NCBI GenBank assembly: GCA_001873585.1
Contig: MNZL01000111.1
Location: 1-22,109, forward strand
From: Rhodobacterales bacterium CG2_30_65_12
GTDB lineage: Bacteria > Pseudomonadota > Alphaproteobacteria > Rhodobacterales > Rhodobacteraceae
Length of the DNA stretch: 22,109 nucleotides
Direction of reading: 5' to 3'
In this document: positions 16,339 to 22,109 of the stretch, in pieces
Layout: each line of letters begins with the position of its first letter
Numbering within the stretch: the first letter of the stretch is position 1
The notes under the pieces: generated by a model
Database searches by the model: none
Told to the model about the DNA's origin: nothing
The model's input: only the letters and a program-made list of their open reading frames with translations
Position numbers and translations under genes: made by a program

Positions 16339-16962
16339 CTATCTCGTGGGTGCGTTGGCATTGCGGCCCGCGAGGAGAACGCTGATTGAATAGGCGTTTT
16401 CGGGTTCGAGCCGCGACATGATCGCCGCCGCCGCATCAGGACGCATCCGGGCAAGAAAACCGGCGGCGAATTCGGGCGCCATCGCTGCGAAAAGCGGCGC
16501 TGCCTCTTTAGGCTTCATGTTTTCATAGACCGCTGTGAGCCGCGCGAGGTCTTCTTCCGCCGCATTCGATGCGAGAGCCATCGTCGCCTCCAGAGAGGAT
16601 TCGGCCGCTTTCAGCGCAGTCATGTTCCTGGCGATCTGCGCCTCGGCCACCGCAAGCGCCTGCATCCGATCCGAGACCGCCGCTTCGCGCACGCTCACCG
16701 CTGCCTCGCGGGTATCGAGCAGAGCCAGAACTTCGGCGATATCCGGCGGTGGCGCACAGTCATACGCGGTCGGATCGGTCACCGCGTCAGCGATTCCACT
16801 TGCAATCGCGAGCCCGGAGCCGCCGCTGAGCCGGAGGGCACCCGACGCCGCCAGCATAAGGGCGATGATCCACAGAACGCCGCGCGCGCCACGCCGTTTG
16901 CGTTTTTTCGGCGCGGTCGGCTTGGCATCTTGCCCGGTCGTTTCGGTTTTCGCCCTTGTCAT
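16339..16962 (-). CDS. MotE-like protein with MgtE N-terminal-type domain
   Basis: Predicted 207-residue inner-membrane-anchored protein. A basic cytoplasmic start (residues 1-28, KKRKRRGARG) is followed by one membrane helix (about 29-47), a periplasmic coiled coil (about 82-145) and a compact helical domain (145-198). The block ENMKPKEAAPLFAAMAPEFA and the following AGFLARMRPDAAAAIMSRL are the MgtE_N pattern. In Sinorhizobium, MotE has this plan and is described as a chaperone for the periplasmic motor protein MotC. Here the likely client would be the 823-residue protein two genes downstream. The start at 16962 overlaps the upstream stop as ATGA. The frame runs further upstream but only by overlapping that gene. 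Confidence 0.75.
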   Translation of the reverse strand: MTRAKTETTGQDAKPTAPKKRKRRGARGVLWIIALMLAASGALRLSGGSGLAIASGIADAVTDPTAYDCAPPPDIAEVLALLDTREAAVSVREAAVSDRMQALAVAEAQIARNMTALKAAESSLEATMALASNAAEEDLARLTAVYENMKPKEAAPLFAAMAPEFAAGFLARMRPDAAAAIMSRLEPENAYSISVLLAGRNANAPTR

Positions 16963-17399
16963 CCCAACACCCCCCGACTCGCCGCGCGGCGGGTTGCAAA
17001 CATTGGCGCCTCTGCTTGTGGCACCTTGGCCGTTTCCTGCCACCGGGCATCCTGTCGCGCTTCTGTCATCGCCTCCGGCGCCGCATTGGCGACCTCGCCC
17101 GCATCGGGCAGGTCGTGCAACGAAGCCATCATCAGCTCGAGCTTGCGCGCTGCGGCCTCGGCCCGGCTTGTCAGATCGGTGAGGGTGCGCGAGGATTCTC
17201 CGGCCGCCTTGCGCGCCGCATCGAGCGTGCGGGTCATATCGTCAACTTGCACCGACAGCACCGCCACGGCCCCGCCAACGCCGTTTTCGAGCGTGCTGAA
17301 TCGCTTGAGGCGCCGCGCCAGAACCATGCAATAGATTGCCGCCCCGAGCGCACCCGCGCCGAGCAGGATGTCCGATGCCATCTGTATGATCTGGTTCAT
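16959..17399 (-). CDS. Small membrane-anchored coiled-coil protein of the flagellar operon
   Basis: Predicted 146-residue protein: one N-terminal membrane helix (about residues 5-26, ILLGAGALGAAIYCMVLARR), a heptad-rich helix (about 30-95) and a disordered C terminus with no cysteines. It resembles the uncharacterised DUF6468-type proteins found beside fliL in alphaproteobacterial flagellar loci, but I cannot confirm that by eye. aaggaagg precedes the ATG. It lies 21 bases after fliL and overlaps the MotE-like gene by four bases, so it is probably made with both. Confidence 0.75.
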   Translation of the reverse strand: MNQIIQMASDILLGAGALGAAIYCMVLARRLKRFSTLENGVGGAVAVLSVQVDDMTRTLDAARKAAGESSRTLTDLTSRAEAAARKLELMMASLHDLPDAGEVANAAPEAMTEARQDARWQETAKVPQAEAPMFATRRAASRGVLG

Positions 17400-17420
17400 T
17401 CTGGCCTTCCTTTGCGCACT

Positions 17421-17927
17421 TCAGTTCAAGACGAATTCCATGATCAAGAGGTCACGCACGCGCCCCTCGCCAATCACGAGCTGGATCCGTCGCAACATCT
17501 GCGCGCGCAGGTTGATCAGCGCAGCCGGGTCTTCGAGATCGCCGATTGCGACGGCGCGCAGGTAGGAATTCAACACGTCCATCACGCGCGGCGTGAGCTT
17601 TGCCACGTCGCCCTCCGCCCCCGGCACCACCTCAAGTTCGGCGCGGAACCGCAGGTGCTGGTTGCGCGCGCCGGACCCAAGCGAGATCACCAGCGGCTCG
17701 AGCGCCACGAAGGCCACCGGTGGCAGCGCACCGATCGCCTCCACATGGGCCGCGCCGGCTGCGGCAGGCTCTTTGTGCGGCCCCAGGAGCACACCGGAAT
17801 AGACGGCGTAGAAACCGCCGCCACCCAGCAACAAGGCGAGCACCAGGCCGACGATCAGCCCTTTCCCGCCCTTCTTTTTCGGCACTTCTGCCTGTTGACC
17901 GTCTACCGGCACATCCGTGTCTGCCAT
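17421..17927 (-). CDS. fliL: Flagellar basal body-associated protein FliL
   Basis: Predicted 168-residue inner-membrane protein with a lysine-rich cytoplasmic start (VPKKKGGKG), one membrane helix (about residues 23-45) and a periplasmic FliL domain. Within the domain are VAFVALEPLVISLGSGARNQ and HLRFRAELEVVPG. The conserved end RVRDLLIMEFVLN is typical of FliL. FliL surrounds MotAB stators and supports torque in several bacteria. It is the first gene of the minus-strand run, divergent from fliF across a CtrA-like box. It is a better match to classical FliL than the gene at 6900-7415. Confidence 0.94.
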   Translation of the reverse strand: MADTDVPVDGQQAEVPKKKGGKGLIVGLVLALLLGGGGFYAVYSGVLLGPHKEPAAAGAAHVEAIGALPPVAFVALEPLVISLGSGARNQHLRFRAELEVVPGAEGDVAKLTPRVMDVLNSYLRAVAIGDLEDPAALINLRAQMLRRIQLVIGEGRVRDLLIMEFVLN

Positions 17928-17972
17928 GGCTCTCTCACGAATTTCGTCGAATCGGTTATAGCCCGGCAGGAG

Positions 17973-17987
17973 CTAACCGATTGTTAA
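17973..17987. promoter_or_regulatory. CtrA-like box between fliL and fliF
   Basis: CTAA-ccgattg-TTAA matches seven of the eight conserved bases of the TTAA-N7-TTAA CtrA site. It lies 62 bp before the fliF start and 45 bp before the fliL start, so it is well placed to overlap the -35 region of either or both divergent promoters. Confidence 0.55.
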
Positions 17988-18036
17988 GAGCAATCGGCGA
18001 GAGTGCAGTGTGACGGGGGCAGAAGCCCGCTCGGAA

Positions 18037-18042
18037 AAGGAG
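18037..18042 (+). promoter_or_regulatory. fliF ribosome binding site (GTG start)
   Basis: A perfect AAGGAG stands seven bases before the GTG at 18050. This fixes the non-ATG start of fliF; the next in-frame ATG (18086, residue 13) would lie too far from the site. Confidence 0.75.
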
Positions 18043-18049
18043 CCACGTC

Positions 18050-19705
18050 GTGCAGCAATTGCTCGCAGTCTGGACCGCGCTCGACATGCGCAAGCGAATC
18101 ATTGTCGTTGGGGCGACGCTGGCGATGTTTGTCGCCGTGCTCGGCCTCGCCCGAATGGCGGCGCAGCCGTCGATGGCGCTGCTCTACGCCGGGCTCGAGC
18201 CGGGGCCGGCCGGCGAGGTGATGGGCGCGCTCGAAGCGCGCAGCGTGGTTTCGCAGGTGCGCGGAGATGCAATCTATGTCGAGGCACCCAGACGAGACGA
18301 ACTGCGCATGACGCTTGCCGCCGAGGGCCTGCCCAGCACGTCGGCGAAGGGGTATGAATTGCTCGACAATCTCTCGGGCTTCGGCACCACCAGCCAGATG
18401 TTCGACGCCGCCTATTGGCGCGCCAAGGAAGGCGAGCTCGCGCGCAGCATCGTCTCGTCGCCGCTGATCAGGGCGGCCCGGGTGCATATTGCCGTGCCAG
18501 ATACCCAGGCGTTTCGCAACCGGGGGCAACCATCCGGCTCGGTGATGATTACACCAGCAGGCGATTCGCTCTCTGCTGCCCACGCCAAGGCCTTGAAATT
18601 CCTGGTGGCCTCAGCCGTTCCCGGGCTTGCGCCGGATGATGTGTCGGTGATCGACGCGCGCGGCGGGCTGATCCTCTCGGGCGAAGACATGGCTGGCGAA
18701 ACCGACGCGGGCAACCGCGCCGAGATGCTGAAACGCAACGTCGAGCGGCTGCTGGAGGCGCGCGTCGGCTTTGGCAATGCTGTGGTCGAGGTGTCGGTCG
18801 ATACCGTGACAGAGAGCGAGACAATCCTCGAGCGGGTGATCGATCCGGAGCGACGCGTGGCGATCGCCACGGAAACGGAAGAAACCGCCGCCGCCGCGTC
18901 GGACAGCGGCACAAACGGCGTGACGGTAGCTTCGAACCTGCCAAATAACGGGGCCGGGACGGCCGGCAAATCTTCGTCGAACAACACCACAACGAGCGAG
19001 CGCATCAATTACGAGGTGTCGGAAACCACGCGCGAGGTCAGCAAGGGGCCGGGCGCTATTCGGCGCCTCAGCGTCGCCGTGCTCGTTGACGGGCTCCAGA
19101 GCGTGAATGCCGCCGGGGAGCCGGCCTGGCAGCCCCGTGAAACGGGTGAACTCGACGCCTTGCGGGAGCTTGTTGCCTCCGCCGTGGGCTATGACGAAGC
19201 GCGGGGCGATACGATCACGATCAAATCCATGAAATTCGAGCCGATCACTGCGATTGGCACCGAGGCCACGGGCGGGGTTCTGTCTTCGCTGCAGCTCGAT
19301 GCGGCCTCGCTGATCCGGGTCGTGGTGCTGGCGATCACGGCACTCGTGCTGGGCCTGTTCGTGCTGCGCCCGATTCTGGCGGCGCGCGTTGCCCTGCCGG
19401 CACCGACGAGCGCTCTTCCGCCACCGGATGGCCCCGCCGAAACTGGCGCGACCCTACCCGAGCTGCCCGAGCTGCCCGCGCTCAATGGCGAGATCGACGA
19501 TGGCCGGCAGGGCGGTGGACCCGAGATGGCGGTGGTCTCGTCGAATTTCGGCTTTTCCGGCAAGGGCAGTGGCCTGCCCGCCCTTCCCGGTGCCTTGGAA
19601 CGTGATCCTGTCGCACGGCTGCGCGCCCTGATCGAAGAGCGCCAGGCTGAAACGATCGAGACTCTGCGAGGTTGGATGGAAGATGATATCGAGGAAACTT
19701 CCTGA
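18050..19705 (+). CDS. fliF: Flagellar MS-ring protein FliF
   Basis: Predicted 551-residue protein that forms the inner-membrane MS ring. It has membrane helices at about 16-36 and 421-443 with the large periplasmic ring-building region between them (LLYAGLEPGPAGEVMGALEA, ARVHIAVPDTQAFRNRGQPS, KALKFLVASAVPGLAPDDVS). A serine/asparagine/threonine-rich insert lies near 280-316, where this family is variable. The cytoplasmic C terminus ALIEERQAETIETLRGWMED is the FliG-binding segment, although fliG is not in this window. GTG start supported by AAGGAG. The stop overlaps fliH (TGATG). Confidence 0.97.
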   Translation: MQQLLAVWTALDMRKRIIVVGATLAMFVAVLGLARMAAQPSMALLYAGLEPGPAGEVMGALEARSVVSQVRGDAIYVEAPRRDELRMTLAAEGLPSTSAKGYELLDNLSGFGTTSQMFDAAYWRAKEGELARSIVSSPLIRAARVHIAVPDTQAFRNRGQPSGSVMITPAGDSLSAAHAKALKFLVASAVPGLAPDDVSVIDARGGLILSGEDMAGETDAGNRAEMLKRNVERLLEARVGFGNAVVEVSVDTVTESETILERVIDPERRVAIATETEETAAAASDSGTNGVTVASNLPNNGAGTAGKSSSNNTTTSERINYEVSETTREVSKGPGAIRRLSVAVLVDGLQSVNAAGEPAWQPRETGELDALRELVASAVGYDEARGDTITIKSMKFEPITAIGTEATGGVLSSLQLDAASLIRVVVLAITALVLGLFVLRPILAARVALPAPTSALPPPDGPAETGATLPELPELPALNGEIDDGRQGGGPEMAVVSSNFGFSGKGSGLPALPGALERDPVARLRALIEERQAETIETLRGWMEDDIEETS

Positions 19706-20328
19706 TGTCCGCGCGCCTTTTTCTGGAAGAATTCACCCCGAACCCGCCTGCGCCGTCGCCAGCATCGCCGGCGCCAGCGACGACGATGGCCACCGCAGCC
19801 TCGCCAGAAATCGTCGAACAGGCACGGTTGGAAGGATACGAAGCAGGCTACAAGGCGGGATGGGACGATGCGGTGCGCGTCGAAGGCGAAAGTCAGGGCC
19901 GGATCGGCGCGGAGTTCGCTCGCAACCTCCAGGATCTCGGGTTCACCTTTCATGAGGCCCGCAGCCACGTGATGCAGGCACTCGAACCCCTGCTGACCGG
20001 CATGGTCGAGCGGGTGTTGCCCGAACTCGTCTCGCGCACTGTTGGCCAGACCATCGTCGAGGAACTGCTGCCGCTCGCCTCGCAGGCTGCCGATGCGCCG
20101 ATTGATGTCGTGGTCAGTCCGGCCAGCCGCGCGGCGCTCGAGCCGATGCTGCGCGATGCCGCTGTGCCCTTCACAATTGTGGAAGAGCCAACGTTGGCCG
20201 AGGGCCAAGTATTCCTAAGGTCGGGCAAGATTGAAAGGCATATCGATTTCGCCTCCGCCGTCGACCAGATCGGCACCGCAATCAACGGACTTTACCAACT
20301 TAACGAAAAGGCATTCCGCAATGGATGA
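19705..20328 (+). CDS. fliH: Flagellar export ATPase regulator FliH
   Basis: Predicted 207-residue cytoplasmic protein. A proline/alanine-rich N terminus (residues 10-33) is followed by the FliH-type GxxxG-like helix (EGYEAGYKAGWDDAVRVEGE, about 43-62). The C-terminal domain resembles FliH and the V/A-ATPase E subunit (GMVERVLPELVSRTVGQTIV, then IERHIDFASAVDQIGTAING). It should hold FliI at the export gate and tether it to FliN, encoded next. One-base overlap with fliF; the end overlaps fliN by eight bases. Assigned from size, architecture and position more than from strict motifs. Confidence 0.85.
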   Translation: MSARLFLEEFTPNPPAPSPASPAPATTMATAASPEIVEQARLEGYEAGYKAGWDDAVRVEGESQGRIGAEFARNLQDLGFTFHEARSHVMQALEPLLTGMVERVLPELVSRTVGQTIVEELLPLASQAADAPIDVVVSPASRAALEPMLRDAAVPFTIVEEPTLAEGQVFLRSGKIERHIDFASAVDQIGTAINGLYQLNEKAFRNG

Positions 20329-20611
20329 CCACGCCCAACCCCTGGATGACACCAGCGCAAACAACCCGTTCACTCAGGTGCCGATCGAGATCGTCATCTC
20401 GGTGGGCAAGGCGCGGCCACTTGTGCGTGAGTTGTTGAGGCTGAAGCCTGACGCCGTTCTGCCGCTCGACCGAAAGGTGAGCGACCCGGTCGAGCTCTAC
20501 GTCGGCGACAAGCTGATCGCCCGCGGCGAGTTGGAGGAGCTCGAGGGTGACGGGGCAGGCCAACTCGCGGTGCGGCTCACCGAGGTGGCCGACCTGAAGG
20601 CCGGGCTCTGA
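20321..20611 (+). CDS. fliN: Flagellar motor switch protein FliN
   Basis: Predicted 96-residue C-ring protein consisting mostly of one SpoA domain (about residues 20-93). Conserved blocks are VPIEIVISVGKARPLVRELL, LKPDAVLPLDRKVSDPVELY and VGDKLIARGELEEL. It forms the base of the C ring and binds FliH. The start MDDHAQPLDD at 20321 is inside the fliH end; an upstream in-frame ATG (20231) would overlap fliH by nearly 100 bases and is rejected. Shorter than enteric FliN because it has only a brief N-terminal tail. Its partner fliM is not in the window. Confidence 0.93.
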   Translation: MDDHAQPLDDTSANNPFTQVPIEIVISVGKARPLVRELLRLKPDAVLPLDRKVSDPVELYVGDKLIARGELEELEGDGAGQLAVRLTEVADLKAGL

Positions 20612-20614
20612 GCC

Positions 20615-21373
20615 ATGGCCGGGCTTCGCCTCAGCGCCGCGCCCCGCGTCCCGCTTGCGGTATTAACCATGTTCCTGCTCCTGGTGGCATTGCCGGCCGG
20701 AGCGCAAGACATCTCGATCTCGCTTGGCGATGGCGGCGAAAGCCTTGCCACGCGGTCGATCCAGTTGATCGTGCTCATCACGCTGCTCAGCCTCGTGCCG
20801 GGCTTGGCGGTGATGATCACCGCATTTCCCTTCATCGTCACGGTTCTGTCGATCCTGCGCCAGGCAATCGGCCTGCAACAATCGCCGCCCAACATGCTGA
20901 TCGTCTCGCTCGCGCTGTTTCTCACCTATTTCGTGATGGAGCCGGTTTTTTCCGAAGCCTGGATCAAGGGCGCCGAACCGTTTTCACAAGGGACCATGGA
21001 GCTTGAAGAAGCCTTTGTCGCCGGGCTCGAACCGTTTCGCGTGTTCATGGCCGACAGGATTGATGGCGAGACGTTTTCATCCCTTGCTAGCCTGCGCGAG
21101 AGCACCGAAGCAACCGCGCCTGATGCGCGCGCGCCATTATCTTTGCTCGTGCCATCGTTCCTGCTCAGTGAAATTTCGCGCGCTTTCCAGATCGGCTTTC
21201 TGGTTTTCCTGCCGTTCCTGATCATCGACCTCGTCGTTGCCGCCATCCTGATGTCGATGGGCATGATGATGGTCCCGCCGGCGATTGTTTCCCTACCCTT
21301 CAAACTCGCCTTCTTCGTCGTCGCCGACGGCTGGAGCCTCGTATCCGGCGCCCTCGTGCGCAGCTATTTCTAG
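20615..21373 (+). CDS. fliP: Flagellar export gate protein FliP
   Basis: Predicted 252-residue gate protein with an N-terminal signal-like segment (residues 1-30, ending AGAQ) and membrane segments near 48-70, 90-108, 188-212 and 220-245. Diagnostic blocks are VLSILRQAIGLQQSPPNMLI, FQIGFLVFLPFLIIDLVVAA and MGMMMVPPAIVSLPFKL with DGWSLV. The loop that in enteric FliP reads FMLRQTRE is here FMADRIDGE, a divergent form. Last gene of the fliF operon. No fliO is present between fliN and fliP. Confidence 0.96.
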   Translation: MAGLRLSAAPRVPLAVLTMFLLLVALPAGAQDISISLGDGGESLATRSIQLIVLITLLSLVPGLAVMITAFPFIVTVLSILRQAIGLQQSPPNMLIVSLALFLTYFVMEPVFSEAWIKGAEPFSQGTMELEEAFVAGLEPFRVFMADRIDGETFSSLASLRESTEATAPDARAPLSLLVPSFLLSEISRAFQIGFLVFLPFLIIDLVVAAILMSMGMMMVPPAIVSLPFKLAFFVVADGWSLVSGALVRSYF

Positions 21374-21399
21374 CGCCTTGGGATCAGTCTCGCGCCAGC

Positions 21400-21839
21400 T
21401 TCGCCCGGCGGCACCACAAGCCTGGTTGCCGGGAATATGCTTGGCTCCTTGAACCGAATTTTGCCCGATCACACATTCTGAACGATGCAGCATCTGGCCT
21501 CGGAGCATGGCTCGGAACGCGGCGGCGATACCTGCCGGGGCTCCCAAGGCCGAGGAAGCGCATGAACGAAGACGGTCGCGGACCTGATACTCGATCTGGT
21601 CGTCCGGCAGGTTGCAGATCGCGCTTTGGACCAAGGTCTTGAACCGTGAGGCGCCGAACGCCACCGGTTCGAGTGAGTGGGCCGAACGGCCGCGTCCAAC
21701 CGCTTGCGCCCCGCGCGGGACTTGCGCATTGCATCCGGCTTGCGCCAGACCAGCTCCAGCAAGGGCCGGAATTCGTCTCACGGCACCACGGCATCGATCT
21801 CGACCAGCGGATCCTTGTTGGGAACCAGGCTCGTATAAC
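21400..21839 (-). pseudogene. Decayed IS5-family transposase, N-terminal part
   Basis: On the minus strand, pieces of an IS5-type transposase follow in the correct order but in several frames. They are YTSLVPNKDPLVEIDAVVP (ending near 21781), EFRPLLELVWRKPDAMRKS then RAGRK, FKTLVQSAICNLPDDQIEYQ then VRDRL (near 21565-21640), and SFMRFLGLG in another frame (near 21545-21570). An in-frame stop follows AVVP. The part beyond about 21540 is only loosely like the family and its left limit is uncertain. The upstream (right) end is cut by the IS66 terminal repeat at 21840, so this is an older insertion later hit by another element. Confidence 0.7.
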
Positions 21840-22109
21840 GTAAGCGTTCGCAGCAGATCACTGGGTTTTTCAGCTTGACGGCTTGAAGTTCCAGGGCATC
21901 AGGTCCTCGATGTGGTTTTGGGGATGACCATTGGCGATGGCGGTCAGGGTTGCCTTGAGGTAGGCGAAAGGCTCGACACCGTTGATCTTGCAGGTCTCGA
22001 TCAGTGACGCGATGCGCCCCCACGCGATGCCGCCCTCGTCGTGGCTGGCAAAGAGTGCATTCTTGCGATTGAGCGCAATGGGACGGATCAGATTTTCAAC
22101 CTTGTTGGA
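21840..22109 (-). mobile_element. IS66-family element, one end (runs off the window)
   Basis: The end is recognised by GTAAGCG at 21840-21846, the terminal bases typical of IS66 inverted repeats, 30 bases outside the stop codon of an IS66-type transposase. The adjacent 8 bases outside (21832-21839, cgtataac) would be the target duplication, as IS66 elements usually duplicate 8 bp. The other end is beyond the window, so neither the repeat pair nor the duplication can be confirmed. Confidence 0.75.
21870..22109 (-). CDS. IS66-family transposase, C-terminal 79 residues (partial)
   Basis: This is the 3' end of a DDE transposase gene that begins beyond the right edge. The visible 79 residues match the IS66 C-terminal domain: NLIRPIALNRKNALFASHDE, then IASLIETCKINGVEPFAYLK, ending HIEDLMPWNFKPSS before a TGA at 21870-21872. 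The frame is open through to the window edge without shifts, in contrast to the IS5 debris next to it, so this element appears more recent and possibly intact. Confidence 0.88.
   Translation of the reverse strand, partial: SNKVENLIRPIALNRKNALFASHDEGGIAWGRIASLIETCKINGVEPFAYLKATLTAIANGHPQNHIEDLMPWNFKPSS

Noticed and set aside
1..22109. CRISPR arrays, tRNA or rRNA genes, toxin or defence systems
   Set aside because: No regular direct repeats, cloverleaf sequences or rRNA-like stretches were seen, and the genes are accounted for by flagellar and transposase functions.

Overview
The window is a long flagellar gene cluster from a GC-rich alphaproteobacterium, most likely Rhodobacterales (Roseobacter/Paracoccaceae type). 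This rests on protein character, on gene order (fliI / flgB-flgC-fliE-fliQ-flgF-flgG-flgA-flgH-fliL-like / fliJ-like-flhB-fliR-flhA / transglycosylase / motA / fliL / fliF-fliH-fliN-fliP), and on CtrA-like TTAA-N7-TTAA boxes in both divergent promoter regions. Species cannot be named from sequence alone.

Layout. 1-1387 carries no intact gene: an unrecognised stretch, then a decayed IS1595-family transposase (about 433-1090), a strong 9-bp hairpin (1247-1267) and a likely intrinsic terminator for fliI (1361-1378). fliI lies on the minus strand (1388-2713). Divergent from it is a tight plus-strand rod/export operon (2802-7415): flgB, flgC, fliE, fliQ, flgF, flgG, flgA, flgH and a FliL-family gene. 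This converges with a ten-gene minus-strand run that reads from 17927 down to 7612: fliL, a small coiled-coil membrane protein, a MotE-like MgtE_N protein, motA, an 823-residue periplasmic helical-repeat protein, a soluble lytic transglycosylase, flhA, fliR, flhB and a FliJ-like coiled-coil protein. Divergent from fliL is a plus-strand operon (18050-21373): fliF, fliH, fliN, fliP. The right end (about 21400-22109) holds IS5-family transposase debris into which an IS66-family element appears to have inserted. The IS66 element runs off the window.

How it works together. FlhA, FlhB, FliP, FliQ and FliR form the export gate; FliI, FliH and the FliJ-like protein form the ATPase complex; FliF is the MS ring and FliN part of the C ring. 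FliE, FlgB, FlgC, FlgF and FlgG build the rod, and FlgH with its chaperone FlgA builds the L ring. MotA, two FliL-type proteins, the MotE-like protein and probably the 823-residue protein are stator or motor accessories. The transglycosylase probably opens peptidoglycan for the rod. All these genes look intact. fliG, fliM, motB, flgI, flgE, fliO and flagellin are not in the window and must lie elsewhere if the flagellum is functional.

The least described parts are the 823-residue periplasmic protein translationally coupled to motA, the small coiled-coil gene coupled to the MotE-like gene, and the second FliL-like gene at the end of the rod operon.
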